Source: Bacillota bacterium (GTDB taxonomy: Bacteria; Bacillota; Clostridia; Christensenellales; Aristaeellaceae). Taken from it: a stretch of 58,153 nucleotides of DNA. The stretch spans positions 1 to 58,153 of the forward strand of contig CAUJDI010000028.1 of the NCBI GenBank assembly GCA_963169565.1, in the 5' to 3' direction. The position numbers and the translations under genes are program-made. Shown here in pieces: positions 1-7,506 of the stretch (the stretch's first letter is position 1; every line of letters begins with the position of its first letter). The notes below the pieces were generated by a model that was given only the letters and a program-made list of their open reading frames with translations, was not told the DNA's origin and did not search any database.

Positions 1-1946
1 ATGCCCATCATGCCGTTCTGGAGGCTGTCGTTGCTGAAGCCGGAAGCGATCTTGTCCGGCAGCGTCAGCCACGCCGCAGTGGTATGCATGTCCGTCTCCG
101 GCAGTCTGACAGGCCCGTAGCCCAGGGATTCGCCGGTGTCAAACTTCATCTTCTTGAAGATCTTCACCAGGGAGGTCACCTTGACCTCGCCAAGGGCCGC
201 GTGCTCCGCCTGCTGCGTGATGTCCAGCAGGCTCAGGCTGATGTTCAGGTCCGCGTCCGTATAGTAGTCGACGTTCACCCGGCGGATAAAGGCCTTGCAG
301 GCGTCAAAGTCCAGTTTCTCCACCTGGTACTGCGCGCCCTCATGAAGGTAGATCGCATTCTCATGCAGCAGCATCGGCACGGTGAAGCGGTCCATCTCAC
401 CGACCACGCGGACCTGCGCAGGATCCGTAATGTCCATGATGAGAAAGTTCTCCGTCATGGCGGTGCGCAGGCTGATCTCGCTGGCGGGAAAATCCTCCGC
501 CGACCAGAAATATCCGTCCCCGACGTGACGCAGGATGCCGGCCTCCTCAAGATAGGACAGCAGGCTTTCAACACCCGGCGCGTTGCCGAACCCCTCTCCC
601 TCCTTGAACGGCAGCTCGTAGGCGGCGCACTTGAAATGGCTGAGCAGGACGTAGAGATTGTCCGGATTGGTCAGCGCGTTCTCCGGCGACTGCGCGAAGA
701 AATACTCCGGGTGGGTGATGATGTACTGGTCCATCGGCGCGCTGGAAGCCACCATGATGGTCAGGCTGGGCCCCATCCTTCGCCCGGCGCGTCCGGCCTG
801 CTGCCAGGTGCTGGCGTTGGTGCCGGGATAGCCGCACAGGATGCAGGCGTCCAGGGAGCCGATATCGATGCCCAGCTCCAGCGCGTTGGTGGACACGACC
901 ATCCCCACCTCCCCGCTGCGCAGGCCGTGCTCGATCTCCCGCCGCTCACGGGGCAGGTAACCGCCCCGGTAGCCGCGCACGGAACCTGAATGCCCCAGCG
1001 GATCGGAGCGCGCTTCCTTCAGCGCCTTGGTGAGCACCTCCACCTGGATGCGGCTCTTGGCGAATACGATGGAAGGGATGCTGTTCTGAAGCAGCATCAG
1101 GGCCAGGCCGCGCGTCTCGCTCAGCGCGCTCTTCCTGATGCCAAGCTGTCTGTTCACGACAGGCGGGTTGAAGAAGATGATGTGCCGTTCACTGGCTGGC
1201 GCGCCGGACTGGTCCACCAGCGTGACCTCCCGGCCCACCAACTGCGCGGCCAGTTCCCCGGGGTTGGCGATGGTGGCGCTGCAGAGGATGAACTGCGGAT
1301 CGCTGCCGTAAAACCGGCATAGCCGCAGAAGCCGCCTTAGGACGTTGGCCAGGTTCGCCCCGAAAATGCCGCGGTAGCTGTGGATCTCGTCGATCACGAT
1401 GTAGCGGAGGTTTTCAAACAGTTTGATCCATTTCGTGTGGTGGGGAAGGATGTTGCCGTGCAGCATGTCCGGGTTGGTCACCACCACGTGCCCTGCCTGG
1501 CGGATGGCTTTGCGGGCCGCGGCCGGCGTGTCGCCGTCATAGGTATAGGTCTTGATGTCCACGTCCATCTGGGTGATGAGTTCATACAGCTCGGCGACCT
1601 GGTCCTGCGAAAGCGCCTTGGTGGGAAAAATATACAGGGCGCGGGCATCCTCGTCCTTGAGGATCGCGTTGATGATGGGCACGTTGTAGCAGAGGGTCTT
1701 GCCGGAGGCTGTCGGCGTGACCACGCAGACGTCACGGCCTTCCAGCGCCTGCGCGACGGCCTGTGCCTGATGCGTATAGGGGCGGACGATGCCGCGGCGG
1801 GCCAGGGCCGAAACCAGTTTCGGGCTGACCTTTTCAGGCCAATCGCCATAGCGCGCTTCGTGCGCCGGCAGGATCTGCCAGTTGCTCACGCAGGAAAGGA
1901 ATCCCTCATCCTCGCGCAGGCGGTCGATCAGCTGCTCTACGTTCAT
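1..1946 (-). CDS. DEAD/DEAH-box helicase of the MrfA/YprA type, 3' end cut off by the window edge
   Basis: I translated this from the minus strand; about 648 codons are present and the C-terminus lies outside the window. Walker A is TPTASGKT near residue 80 and motif II is DEIH near residue 187. A helicase C domain follows, with an ALELGID segment and a QQAGRAGR motif VI. This architecture matches the YprA/MrfA superfamily 2 helicases, which in Bacillus subtilis take part in mitomycin-lesion repair and carry a C-terminal DUF1998 zinc domain. That domain would lie mostly outside the window. The start ATG at 1946 has a GGAGGA Shine-Dalgarno site 6-7 nt upstream; an ATG at 1952 overlaps that site and was rejected. 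A role in DNA repair is inferred from the family. Confidence 0.9.
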   Translation of the reverse strand, partial: MNVEQLIDRLREDEGFLSCVSNWQILPAHEARYGDWPEKVSPKLVSALARRGIVRPYTHQAQAVAQALEGRDVCVVTPTASGKTLCYNVPIINAILKDEDARALYIFPTKALSQDQVAELYELITQMDVDIKTYTYDGDTPAAARKAIRQAGHVVVTNPDMLHGNILPHHTKWIKLFENLRYIVIDEIHSYRGIFGANLANVLRRLLRLCRFYGSDPQFILCSATIANPGELAAQLVGREVTLVDQSGAPASERHIIFFNPPVVNRQLGIRKSALSETRGLALMLLQNSIPSIVFAKSRIQVEVLTKALKEARSDPLGHSGSVRGYRGGYLPRERREIEHGLRSGEVGMVVSTNALELGIDIGSLDACILCGYPGTNASTWQQAGRAGRRMGPSLTIMVASSAPMDQYIITHPEYFFAQSPENALTNPDNLYVLLSHFKCAAYELPFKEGEGFGNAPGVESLLSYLEEAGILRHVGDGYFWSAEDFPASEISLRTAMTENFLIMDITDPAQVRVVGEMDRFTVPMLLHENAIYLHEGAQYQVEKLDFDACKAFIRRVNVDYYTDADLNISLSLLDITQQAEHAALGEVKVTSLVKIFKKMKFDTGESLGYGPVRLPETDMHTTAAWLTLPDKIASGFSNDSLQNGMMG

Positions 1947-1967
1947 GTGCATCCTCCGATTTGATTC

Positions 1968-1996
1968 AGTATAGCAAAGCAAGGAGGGCCTTACAA
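1968..1996 (-). promoter_or_regulatory. sigma-A promoter for the helicase gene
   Basis: On the minus strand TTGTAA (1996-1991) is separated by 17 bp from TATACT (1973-1968). Transcription would start near 1961, leaving a leader of about 15 nt that just contains the Shine-Dalgarno site. Confidence 0.7.
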
Positions 1997-2016
1997 GGAC
2001 CTGGGACAGATATTCA

Positions 2017-2028
2017 GAACAATTGTTC
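2017..2028. promoter_or_regulatory. LexA-like (SOS) palindrome GAACAATTGTTC
   Basis: A perfect 12-bp palindrome of the form GAAC-N4-GTTC, the core of the Gram-positive LexA box. It lies about 20 bp upstream of the helicase -35 element. The match is to the consensus half-sites; the central bases are not an ideal RNRY. LexA control of a repair helicase is plausible, but the site is upstream of the promoter rather than overlapping it. Confidence 0.4.
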
Positions 2029-2080
2029 CTGTTCGTTCCTTTTCCGTTCTTTCAGCAGGGATCCCGAAAAATCCTTTATG

Positions 2081-2124
2081 ATTCAATGGAAAACAGGCAA
2101 AAGCCGCCCGCATTTTCATTGAAT
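2081..2124. repeat. unexplained inverted repeat in an otherwise gene-free stretch
   Basis: ATTCAATGGAAAA (2081-2093) faces TTTTCATTGAAT (2113-2124): 12 paired bases with one bulged G and a 19-nt loop. The 1947-2404 gap holds the helicase promoter, the LexA-like palindrome, this repeat and the terminator at 2341-2382. I see no credible gene in it. Confidence 0.5.
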
Positions 2125-2340
2125 TGCAGTGCGCGGCGATGCCGGACCGGCGGGAAGTCCCCCGCGCCCGGTAGACATCGTGCAAGCAGATGAGGGAACA
2201 TGATATGAAGCACTGACCTCAATCGGTCAAGAACGTCCTTGTCCAACCTGCAGCACGTATCCGGGGCCGAGCTCCGAGGAAGACGTGAAAAGGCTGTGTG
2301 AGAACGGGAAAAATAGGCTGAAGGAGGAGCGCAAGGCGGA

Positions 2341-2382
2341 GAAAGAAAACAAAGGAACCCGTACAAACGAGCGGGTTCCTTT
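2341..2382 (-). terminator. intrinsic terminator after the peptidoglycan-binding protein gene
   Basis: AAAGGAACCCG (2351-2361) and CGGGTTCCTTT (2372-2382) form a perfect 11-bp stem with a 10-nt loop. On the minus strand a GTTTTCTTTC tract follows. The stem also ends in TTTT on the plus strand, so it may work both ways. Confidence 0.8.
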
Positions 2383-2404
2383 TCAATCAGACTTTATTGA
2401 CTGG

Positions 2405-2929
2405 TCAGTTACCGTCCGCCCCCGGAGCGGGGCTCGTATAGATCCCCTCAGGAGGTTCGGGACTGAGCGGTAATGAAGCGCTCCCGGAAGGACCCGGAAC
2501 GGTCTCCACTTTCATCTGCGCTTCAGGGCTGTACAGCAGGCTCAGGGTCAGCGCGCCGGCCATCCCGTCCGCCGCGAGCTGATGCTGCGCCTGGAAGGCA
2601 AGCACCGCCGCCTGCGTTCCCGCATAGTATTTCCCGTCGATGACACCGTCATAATAGCCCAGCTCCTGAAGCCGCCGCTGCAGCTCCATCACCTCCGGGC
2701 CGATGGAACCGACGCGAAGCAAGGCCTCGCCTTTCACAAAGGCAAGATTGGGCGGCGACAGGGTCGGCTCCGGCGTCAAAGCAGCCAGACGGTCGTATTC
2801 CCTGCGGGTGTTTCCGGTCTTGACAATGAATACGGTGATGACGGCGGCCATCAGGATAGCAGCCAGGCCCATGATCCATGGCTTCAGGCGGTCCGCCCGC
2901 ATTCTTCCCGTTTTCCTTCGCTTGTGCAT
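2405..2929 (-). CDS. membrane-anchored peptidoglycan-binding domain protein
   Basis: 174 aa. A basic N-terminus is followed by one hydrophobic segment (about residues 18-40), a Pro-rich linker with TPEPTLSPP, and a single PG_binding_1 domain (about residues 68-135; LRVGSIGPEVMELQRRL and the GYYDGVIDGKYYAGTQAAV repeat core). The tail is rich in Pro, Ser and Gly. Known members bind cell-wall peptidoglycan; no catalytic domain is attached here, so it may be a wall-tethering or regulatory protein. The start is uncertain: the ATG at 2929 is only 6 nt after a -10 box, and an in-frame ATG at 2902 has an AAGGA 10-11 nt upstream. Confidence 0.8.
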   Translation of the reverse strand: MHKRRKTGRMRADRLKPWIMGLAAILMAAVITVFIVKTGNTRREYDRLAALTPEPTLSPPNLAFVKGEALLRVGSIGPEVMELQRRLQELGYYDGVIDGKYYAGTQAAVLAFQAQHQLAADGMAGALTLSLLYSPEAQMKVETVPGPSGSASLPLSPEPPEGIYTSPAPGADGN

Positions 2930-2935
2930 GCTGGC

Positions 2936-2964
2936 AGTATACGGTCAGTCGGGACGGCTGTCAA
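2936..2964 (-). promoter_or_regulatory. consensus sigma-A promoter, start codon 6 nt downstream
   Basis: TTGACA (2964-2959), 17 bp, TATACT (2941-2936) on the minus strand. The -10 box is followed by GCCAGC and then the ATG at 2929, so transcription from this promoter would begin at or next to the start codon. Confidence 0.8.
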
Positions 2965-2974
2965 ACCGCACCGC

Positions 2975-3003
2975 TTGATATGCCTTGTCCCGTTTGATAG
3001 GAT
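2975..3003 (+). promoter_or_regulatory. sigma-A promoter for the HAD phosphatase gene
   Basis: TTGATA (2975-2980), 17 bp, TAGGAT (2998-3003). Predicted start near 3010, giving a leader of only about 10 nt that begins just before the GGAGGG at 3011-3016. It lies back-to-back with the divergent promoter at 2936-2964, with the two -35 boxes 10 bp apart. Confidence 0.65.
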
Positions 3004-3019
3004 GATTTCAGGAGGGATT

Positions 3020-3679
3020 ATGCCGAAATTTGCTGTTTTTGATCTGGATGGAACACTGCTGAACACCCTGCCGGACATCTCGGGGGCCATGAACCGGGTG
3101 CTGTCAAGGCACGGGCTGCCGCAGCACCCCGAGGACAGCTACAGGCGCTTTACCGGCAACGGCGCGCGCCTGCTGACCCTGCGCGCGCTGGCAGGCCGTG
3201 AAGCATTATTGGACATTGTCTATCCACAATACCTGAAAGAATACTCCGCAAACAGCAGGGTCCTGACAAGGCCGTATGACGGCGTCACCGACATGCTGCA
3301 TTCCCTTAGCGTGCTTCAGGTGAAACTGATCGTCTACAGCAACAAGGACGACCCGGAGGCAAAGGACGTCATCCGGTATTATTTCCCGGACGTCCCGTTT
3401 GCCGCTGTTCTGGGCAGCCTGCCGGACAAACCGCTCAAGCCGGACCCGGCCGCGCTGAACGAACTGCTGTCCTCGCTGGGCCTTCGTCCTGATGACGGCA
3501 TCTACCTTGGCGATACGGTCATGGACATCCAGTGCGCGAAAGCGGCGGGGCTTTACGCCGTCGCCGCGGGATGGGGCTTCCAGACGCGGGAAGATCTGAT
3601 GAGAGAGCAGCCGGACAGGCTGATCGTTCACCCTGACGAAGTGCTGGCGATCCTGAAGGAGAGGTTCTCAGCTGATTGA
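3020..3679 (+). CDS. HAD-superfamily phosphatase, phosphoglycolate phosphatase-like
   Basis: 219 aa. HAD motif I is FDLDGTLLNT near the N-terminus, motif II is the VYSNK segment, motif III is the Lys of KPLKPDP, and motif IV is IYLGDTVMDI. A helical cap lies between motifs I and II, as in Gph-type HADs. Family members hydrolyse phosphoglycolate or related phosphoesters; the substrate cannot be read from sequence. I chose the ATG at 3020 because AGGAGGG sits 4-5 nt upstream. A longer in-frame reading exists but runs back through the promoter and the divergent gene. It converges with guaA. Confidence 0.9.
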   Translation: MPKFAVFDLDGTLLNTLPDISGAMNRVLSRHGLPQHPEDSYRRFTGNGARLLTLRALAGREALLDIVYPQYLKEYSANSRVLTRPYDGVTDMLHSLSVLQVKLIVYSNKDDPEAKDVIRYYFPDVPFAAVLGSLPDKPLKPDPAALNELLSSLGLRPDDGIYLGDTVMDIQCAKAAGLYAVAAGWGFQTREDLMREQPDRLIVHPDEVLAILKERFSAD

Positions 3680-3742
3680 TTCATTCACGGGTGTTTCAAT
3701 AGATCCGAACAGCCTTGCGCACGGTCTGATACGTATTGTTCA

Positions 3743-5278
3743 TTATTCCCACTCAATGCTCGCCGGGGGCTTGGTGGTCACGTCCAGAAGCACCCGATTG
3801 ACGCCGTGGACCTCGTTGACGATTCGGCGGGAAACGGTGGCCAGCGTTTCATAGGGGATACGGGCCCAGTCCGCGGTCATGAAGTCATCCGTCGTCACGG
3901 CGCGGATGGCGACGGCGGTGTCATAGCTGCGCTCATCCCCCATGACGCCCACGGAGCGCAGGTCGGTATTGACGGTGAAAAACTGGCTGACGCTTCCGTT
4001 GAGGCCGGCTTTTTCGAACTCCTCCCTTAGAATCGCGTCGCTTTGGCGGGTGATCCCGACCTTCTCCCGCGTGAGCACGCCCAGCGTGCGGATGGCCAGG
4101 CCGGGGCCGGGGAAAGGCTGGCGCTCGGTCATCGCGCCCGGCAGCCCGAGCACGCGGCCAAGCTCGCGCACCTCATCCTTGAACAGGGTGCGCAGCGGTT
4201 CCACCAGGCTGGTAAAGCCGAGTTCCTTGGGCAGGCCGCCCACGTTGTGGTGGCTCTTGATGACCGTGCTGCCCGGTGCGGCACCCGACTCGATCACGTC
4301 GGGGTAGATCGTGCCCTGGGCGAAATGATCCAGCGCGCCGAGCTTCAGGGCTTCCTCGCGGAACACCTGAACAAACTCAGCGCCGATGATCTTCCGTTTC
4401 CGCTCAGGATCGGTGACCCCCGTCAGTTTTGCGTAGAACCGGTCCGAGGCGTCCACGGCGCTCAGGTGCAGCGGAAAGTGCCCTGAGAACACTTCGCGCA
4501 CGAGCCGCGGCTCGTCCTTGCGCATAAAGCCATGGTCGACGAACACGCAGTACAGCCTGCCGCCGATGGCGCGGGACAGCAGCGCCGCGCACACCGCGCT
4601 GTCAATGCCGCCGGACAGCCCCAGCAGCACCGTCCCGTTTCCGACGGCTTCGCGGATCTCCGCGACGGCCTGCTCCGCGAAGCCTTCCATCCGCCAGTCC
4701 TGCTGACAGCCGCAGATATCCGTCAGGAAACGGCTGATGATCTCCATTCCCTGCTCGCTGTGGGACGTCTCCGGATGGAACTGGACGGCATAAAGCATCC
4801 TGTCCGGATCCTCCATCGCAGCATAGGGGCAGGTATCCGTATGCGCGGTCACCGTGAAGCCGGGCGGCAGCGCATCCACCTGGTAGCCGTGGCTCATCCA
4901 GCTGTTGCATTCAGGCTTCAGCCCGGAAAACAGCCTCGCCCGGGTGTCAAGGCTGACGGCCCGCAGGCCGTACTCACGCTTTCCGGCCTTTTCCACACTG
5001 CCGCCAAGGGCCTGCGCCATCAGGTGCATGCCGTAGCACACCCCCAGGACCGGGATGCCCAGCGCGAACACTTCAGGGCTGCAGGAGGGCGCGTCCTTCA
5101 TGGTCACAGCGGAAGGGCTTCCGGACAGGACCAGGCCGGAGGGACCCAGCGCCCTGATCGTCTCCATGTCCGCCGTATACGGAAGGACGACAGAAAAAAC
5201 ATGCGCCTGGCGGATCCGCCGGGCGATGAGCTGGGTGTACTGGCTTCCAAAGTCAAGAATGACGACAGGCTTTCTCAT
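3743..5278 (-). CDS. guaA: GMP synthase (glutamine-hydrolysing)
   Basis: 511 aa, normal full length. The N-terminal class I glutamine amidotransferase domain has the nucleophile in GVCYGM and the His-x-Glu pair in FHPETSHSE. The ATP-pyrophosphatase domain has the P-loop LSGGIDSAV, and the C-terminal dimerisation domain ends in TTKPPASIEWE. It converts XMP to GMP using glutamine and ATP in the cytoplasm. It lies 75 bp downstream of a purine phosphoribosyltransferase gene on the same strand, so the two probably form a GMP-forming and salvage unit transcribed from the promoter at 5967-5995. Confidence 0.98.
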   Translation of the reverse strand: MRKPVVILDFGSQYTQLIARRIRQAHVFSVVLPYTADMETIRALGPSGLVLSGSPSAVTMKDAPSCSPEVFALGIPVLGVCYGMHLMAQALGGSVEKAGKREYGLRAVSLDTRARLFSGLKPECNSWMSHGYQVDALPPGFTVTAHTDTCPYAAMEDPDRMLYAVQFHPETSHSEQGMEIISRFLTDICGCQQDWRMEGFAEQAVAEIREAVGNGTVLLGLSGGIDSAVCAALLSRAIGGRLYCVFVDHGFMRKDEPRLVREVFSGHFPLHLSAVDASDRFYAKLTGVTDPERKRKIIGAEFVQVFREEALKLGALDHFAQGTIYPDVIESGAAPGSTVIKSHHNVGGLPKELGFTSLVEPLRTLFKDEVRELGRVLGLPGAMTERQPFPGPGLAIRTLGVLTREKVGITRQSDAILREEFEKAGLNGSVSQFFTVNTDLRSVGVMGDERSYDTAVAIRAVTTDDFMTADWARIPYETLATVSRRIVNEVHGVNRVLLDVTTKPPASIEWE

Positions 5279-5328
5279 GGCGCCTCCCTTCAGGCTGAGG
5301 GGTGGATACTGAAAAACGTGATCCGGCA

Positions 5329-5348
5329 GGCCTGATCCGCGTCAGGCC
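5329..5348 (-). repeat. hairpin between the phosphoribosyltransferase gene and guaA
   Basis: A perfect 7-bp inverted repeat GGCCTGA / TCAGGCC with a 6-nt loop lies in the 75-bp gap. No immediate T-tract follows, so it looks more like an mRNA processing or stability element than a terminator. Confidence 0.4.
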
Positions 5349-5353
5349 GATCC

Positions 5354-5908
5354 CTATCCCTTGATGCTGCCGTCCGGATTGAACACCGGAAGCTTCTGCA
5401 GGAACAGGATGTCCTTGCGGTCCATGGCCACGCCTTCGGCCAGCACCGCCATCTTGCCCACGACCACCCCGCCGGCCTGGTGCACCAGTTTTTCCACCGC
5501 TTTGAGGCTTTCGCCGGTCGAGATGACGTCGTCAACGATCAGCACGCGTTTCCCGTTCATATAGTCAGCGTCTTTCTGGTCAATGAAGAGCATCTGGCGG
5601 TTGACGGTGGTGATGGAGGTCACCTCGGTCGAAAACACGTTGCGCATATACAGCTTGGGCGCTTTACGGGCGATGAGGTAGCGGTTCTCCCCGTTCTGGC
5701 GCGCCATCTCGTATACCAGCGGGATCCCCTTTGACTCTGCAGTGATCAGTACGTCATGTTCCGGCGCGATCTTCAGCAACTCCCTCGCGCAGGCGACGGT
5801 CAGCTCAATGTCCCCGAAAATCACGAACGCGCCGATGTACAGCTCGTCATTGACCGCGCACAGGGGCAGATACCGGGTCAGCCCGGCGACCTTGATCTCG
5901 TAATCCAT
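5354..5908 (-). CDS. purine phosphoribosyltransferase (Apt/Xpt-like)
   Basis: 184 aa. The PRPP-binding motif VLIVDDVISTGES lies near residues 122-134, preceded by a type I PRTase fold with a flexible loop (ARKAPKLYMRN). Enzymes of this class transfer a purine base onto PRPP to give a nucleotide. Adenine and xanthine/guanine specificities cannot be separated by eye. The location directly before guaA favours a role in purine salvage towards GMP. The ATG at 5908 has GGAGGG a few nt upstream. The leader is only about 50 nt and shows no purine-riboswitch core. Confidence 0.88.
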   Translation of the reverse strand: MDYEIKVAGLTRYLPLCAVNDELYIGAFVIFGDIELTVACARELLKIAPEHDVLITAESKGIPLVYEMARQNGENRYLIARKAPKLYMRNVFSTEVTSITTVNRQMLFIDQKDADYMNGKRVLIVDDVISTGESLKAVEKLVHQAGGVVVGKMAVLAEGVAMDRKDILFLQKLPVFNPDGSIKG

Positions 5909-5966
5909 TCACCCTCCAATGCCCGGACGGGATCCGCCTGGGCATGTCCGTCGTTTTTACTGAATG

Positions 5967-5995
5967 ATTGTAAGAGCGTGCCGAGGGCTTGTCAA
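5967..5995 (-). promoter_or_regulatory. consensus promoter for the PRTase-guaA unit, overlapping the end of dus
   Basis: TTGACA (5995-5990), 17 bp, TACAAT (5972-5967) on the minus strand. The -35 box overlaps the dus stop codon, so the purine genes can be expressed independently of the ribosomal operon upstream. The leader contains a short inverted repeat ATGCCC / GGGCAT. Confidence 0.75.
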
Positions 5996-6921
5996 TGTTC
6001 TGCCTCGGAAAAGAACCTCTGAAGGATCATCGTCAGTTCCTGAACGCTCCCGCAGGAATTGATCCTCACCCTTGTCTCCGCCGCGCCTTTCATCCCTTTG
6101 AGGTACCAGCCGAAATGTTTGCGCATCTCCACCATGCCTGTGTCCTCCCCTTTGAGGCCGACCATCATTTGAAGGTGGTGAAGCGCTGTCGCAAGCTTCT
6201 CCTCCGGTCCGGGCTTCGCCGCGGCCTCCCCTGACAGGGATGCCCTGATCATGCGGAAAAGCCAGGGGTTGCCCAGTGCCCCGCGCCCAAGCGCGATCCC
6301 GTCCGCGCCCGTTGCGTCAATGACAGCCAGCGCATCCGCCGGGGTGAACACGTCGCCGTTGGCGATGACCGGGATCCTGACGGCGCGCTTGACCTGCGCG
6401 ATGACGTCCCAGTCCGCCTTTCCGGCGTACTGCTGCTCCCGTGTGCGGCCATGCACGCAGAGCTGCCAGACGCCCTCATCCTCGCACAGTCTGGCGAAAT
6501 CCACCGCGTTGATGCTGCTTCTGTCCCATCCGATGCGCATCTTGACGCTCAGGCGCTTGCCCATAACATTACGCACCGCGCGGATGATCTTCCTTGCCAG
6601 TGGAAGGTCCTTTAGCAGCGCGCTGCCGCTGCCGGAGGAGACCACTTTCTGAGCCGGGCAGCCAAAATTCAGGTCGATGCCGTCATAATACTCAAGGCGT
6701 GAAATCATTTCCGCGGCACGGGCGCACATCTCCGGATCGCGGCCGAACAGCTGGGCGAACAAGTGCCTTTCCTCCGGGTGATGTGAAAGAAGGAAAGCGT
6801 AAGCCGTGCTGCTTTTGGGCGCCTGCAGCAGGCCCATGGCGCTGATCATCTCGCTGTACAGCTCGTCCGCGCCCATGCGCTGGCAGATCAGGCGAAAAGG
6901 CCAGTCCGTGATCCCGGCCAT
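5992..6921 (-). CDS. tRNA-dihydrouridine synthase
   Basis: 309 aa from the ATG at 6921. It is an FMN-dependent TIM barrel with the catalytic Cys in LNFGCPAQKV, a Lys in VKMRIGWD, and VHGRTREQQY and IANGDVF segments, all typical of Dus enzymes that reduce uridine in the tRNA D-loop. The ATG lies inside the conserved LAPMAG motif, which means the first beta strand is not covered by this start. The reading frame continues upstream as LIL-AP-MAG with only CTG codons available, for example at 6936, before an in-frame TGA. The real N-terminus is therefore probably a non-AUG start slightly upstream. It follows the 175-aa membrane protein gene closely. Confidence 0.93.
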   Translation of the reverse strand: MAGITDWPFRLICQRMGADELYSEMISAMGLLQAPKSSTAYAFLLSHHPEERHLFAQLFGRDPEMCARAAEMISRLEYYDGIDLNFGCPAQKVVSSGSGSALLKDLPLARKIIRAVRNVMGKRLSVKMRIGWDRSSINAVDFARLCEDEGVWQLCVHGRTREQQYAGKADWDVIAQVKRAVRIPVIANGDVFTPADALAVIDATGADGIALGRGALGNPWLFRMIRASLSGEAAAKPGPEEKLATALHHLQMMVGLKGEDTGMVEMRKHFGWYLKGMKGAAETRVRINSCGSVQELTMILQRFFSEAEH

Positions 6922-6965
6922 CGGCGCCAGGATCAGCTTGACCTGCTTTCGTTCATCTATCGGGT

Positions 6966-7493
6966 TCAGGGGTTGTATGCCCTTTCATTCCTCAGTTCGC
7001 GGATGTGCCACTGGCCGTTCTCACGCAGCAGGATGACGTCGTAGCGCGCCGAGGGCCATCTTGGAGGCGACCAGTTCTCTTCCGGCGTCACGCCCCGGTA
7101 CTGCGGCAGGATGCGGCCGTCGATGCCCACGACCTGTTCAGTGATCGTCGCGCGCGCGGTGTCCTCCCACGGCCAGCACCACATCCATTCCATCCTCAGC
7201 CTGTGGTCGATGCCGGTCACCTGATAGGGCGTATACGGATTGGTTCCGTCGCGCATGGTGGCCAGCCGCTTGTCCAGGGGGAGATAGGCGGCGGAGAAAT
7301 ACTTCTCCAGCTCCTCCTGCCCGCTGTCTGTCATCACGCTCAGCGCCCGCTGCGCCATACCGTCCTTGAGGATGACGAAGATGTTGGCGGCATTCATCGA
7401 GAAATAGAAGGCGATGGTCATCAGGCCCAGCACGCAGGTGAGGACGATCAGCCTTGTCGCGATGAACCAAACCAGCCGCCGAAGCTTCTTCAT
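6966..7493 (-). CDS. small membrane-anchored protein of unknown function
   Basis: 175 aa, not recognised. A basic N-terminus (MKKLRR) is followed by a hydrophobic segment at about residues 8-32, so it is a membrane anchor or uncleaved signal. The rest is probably extracytoplasmic: it is Trp- and Tyr-rich (MEWMWCWPWED) and ends in VILLRENGQWHIREL, a strand pattern often seen at the end of NTF2-like domains. It lies 13 bp after pyrH and just before dus on the same strand, so it is co-transcribed with translation and nucleotide genes. No function is assigned. Confidence 0.8.
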   Translation of the reverse strand: MKKLRRLVWFIATRLIVLTCVLGLMTIAFYFSMNAANIFVILKDGMAQRALSVMTDSGQEELEKYFSAAYLPLDKRLATMRDGTNPYTPYQVTGIDHRLRMEWMWCWPWEDTARATITEQVVGIDGRILPQYRGVTPEENWSPPRWPSARYDVILLRENGQWHIRELRNERAYNP

Positions 7494-7506
7494 CCTTTAT
7501 CCCCTT

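Noticed and set aside
84-1964. Plus-strand open frames across the helicase region
   Set aside because: They are antisense shadows of the GC-rich minus-strand helicase, with low-complexity Arg/His-rich translations and no ribosome sites.
3680-3742. Terminator between the HAD gene and guaA
   Set aside because: No stem of useful length is visible in this convergent gap.
5909-5966. Possible purine riboswitch before the phosphoribosyltransferase-guaA genes
   Set aside because: The leader from the mapped promoter is only about 50 nt and lacks the three-way junction and conserved loops of a purine or PRPP riboswitch.
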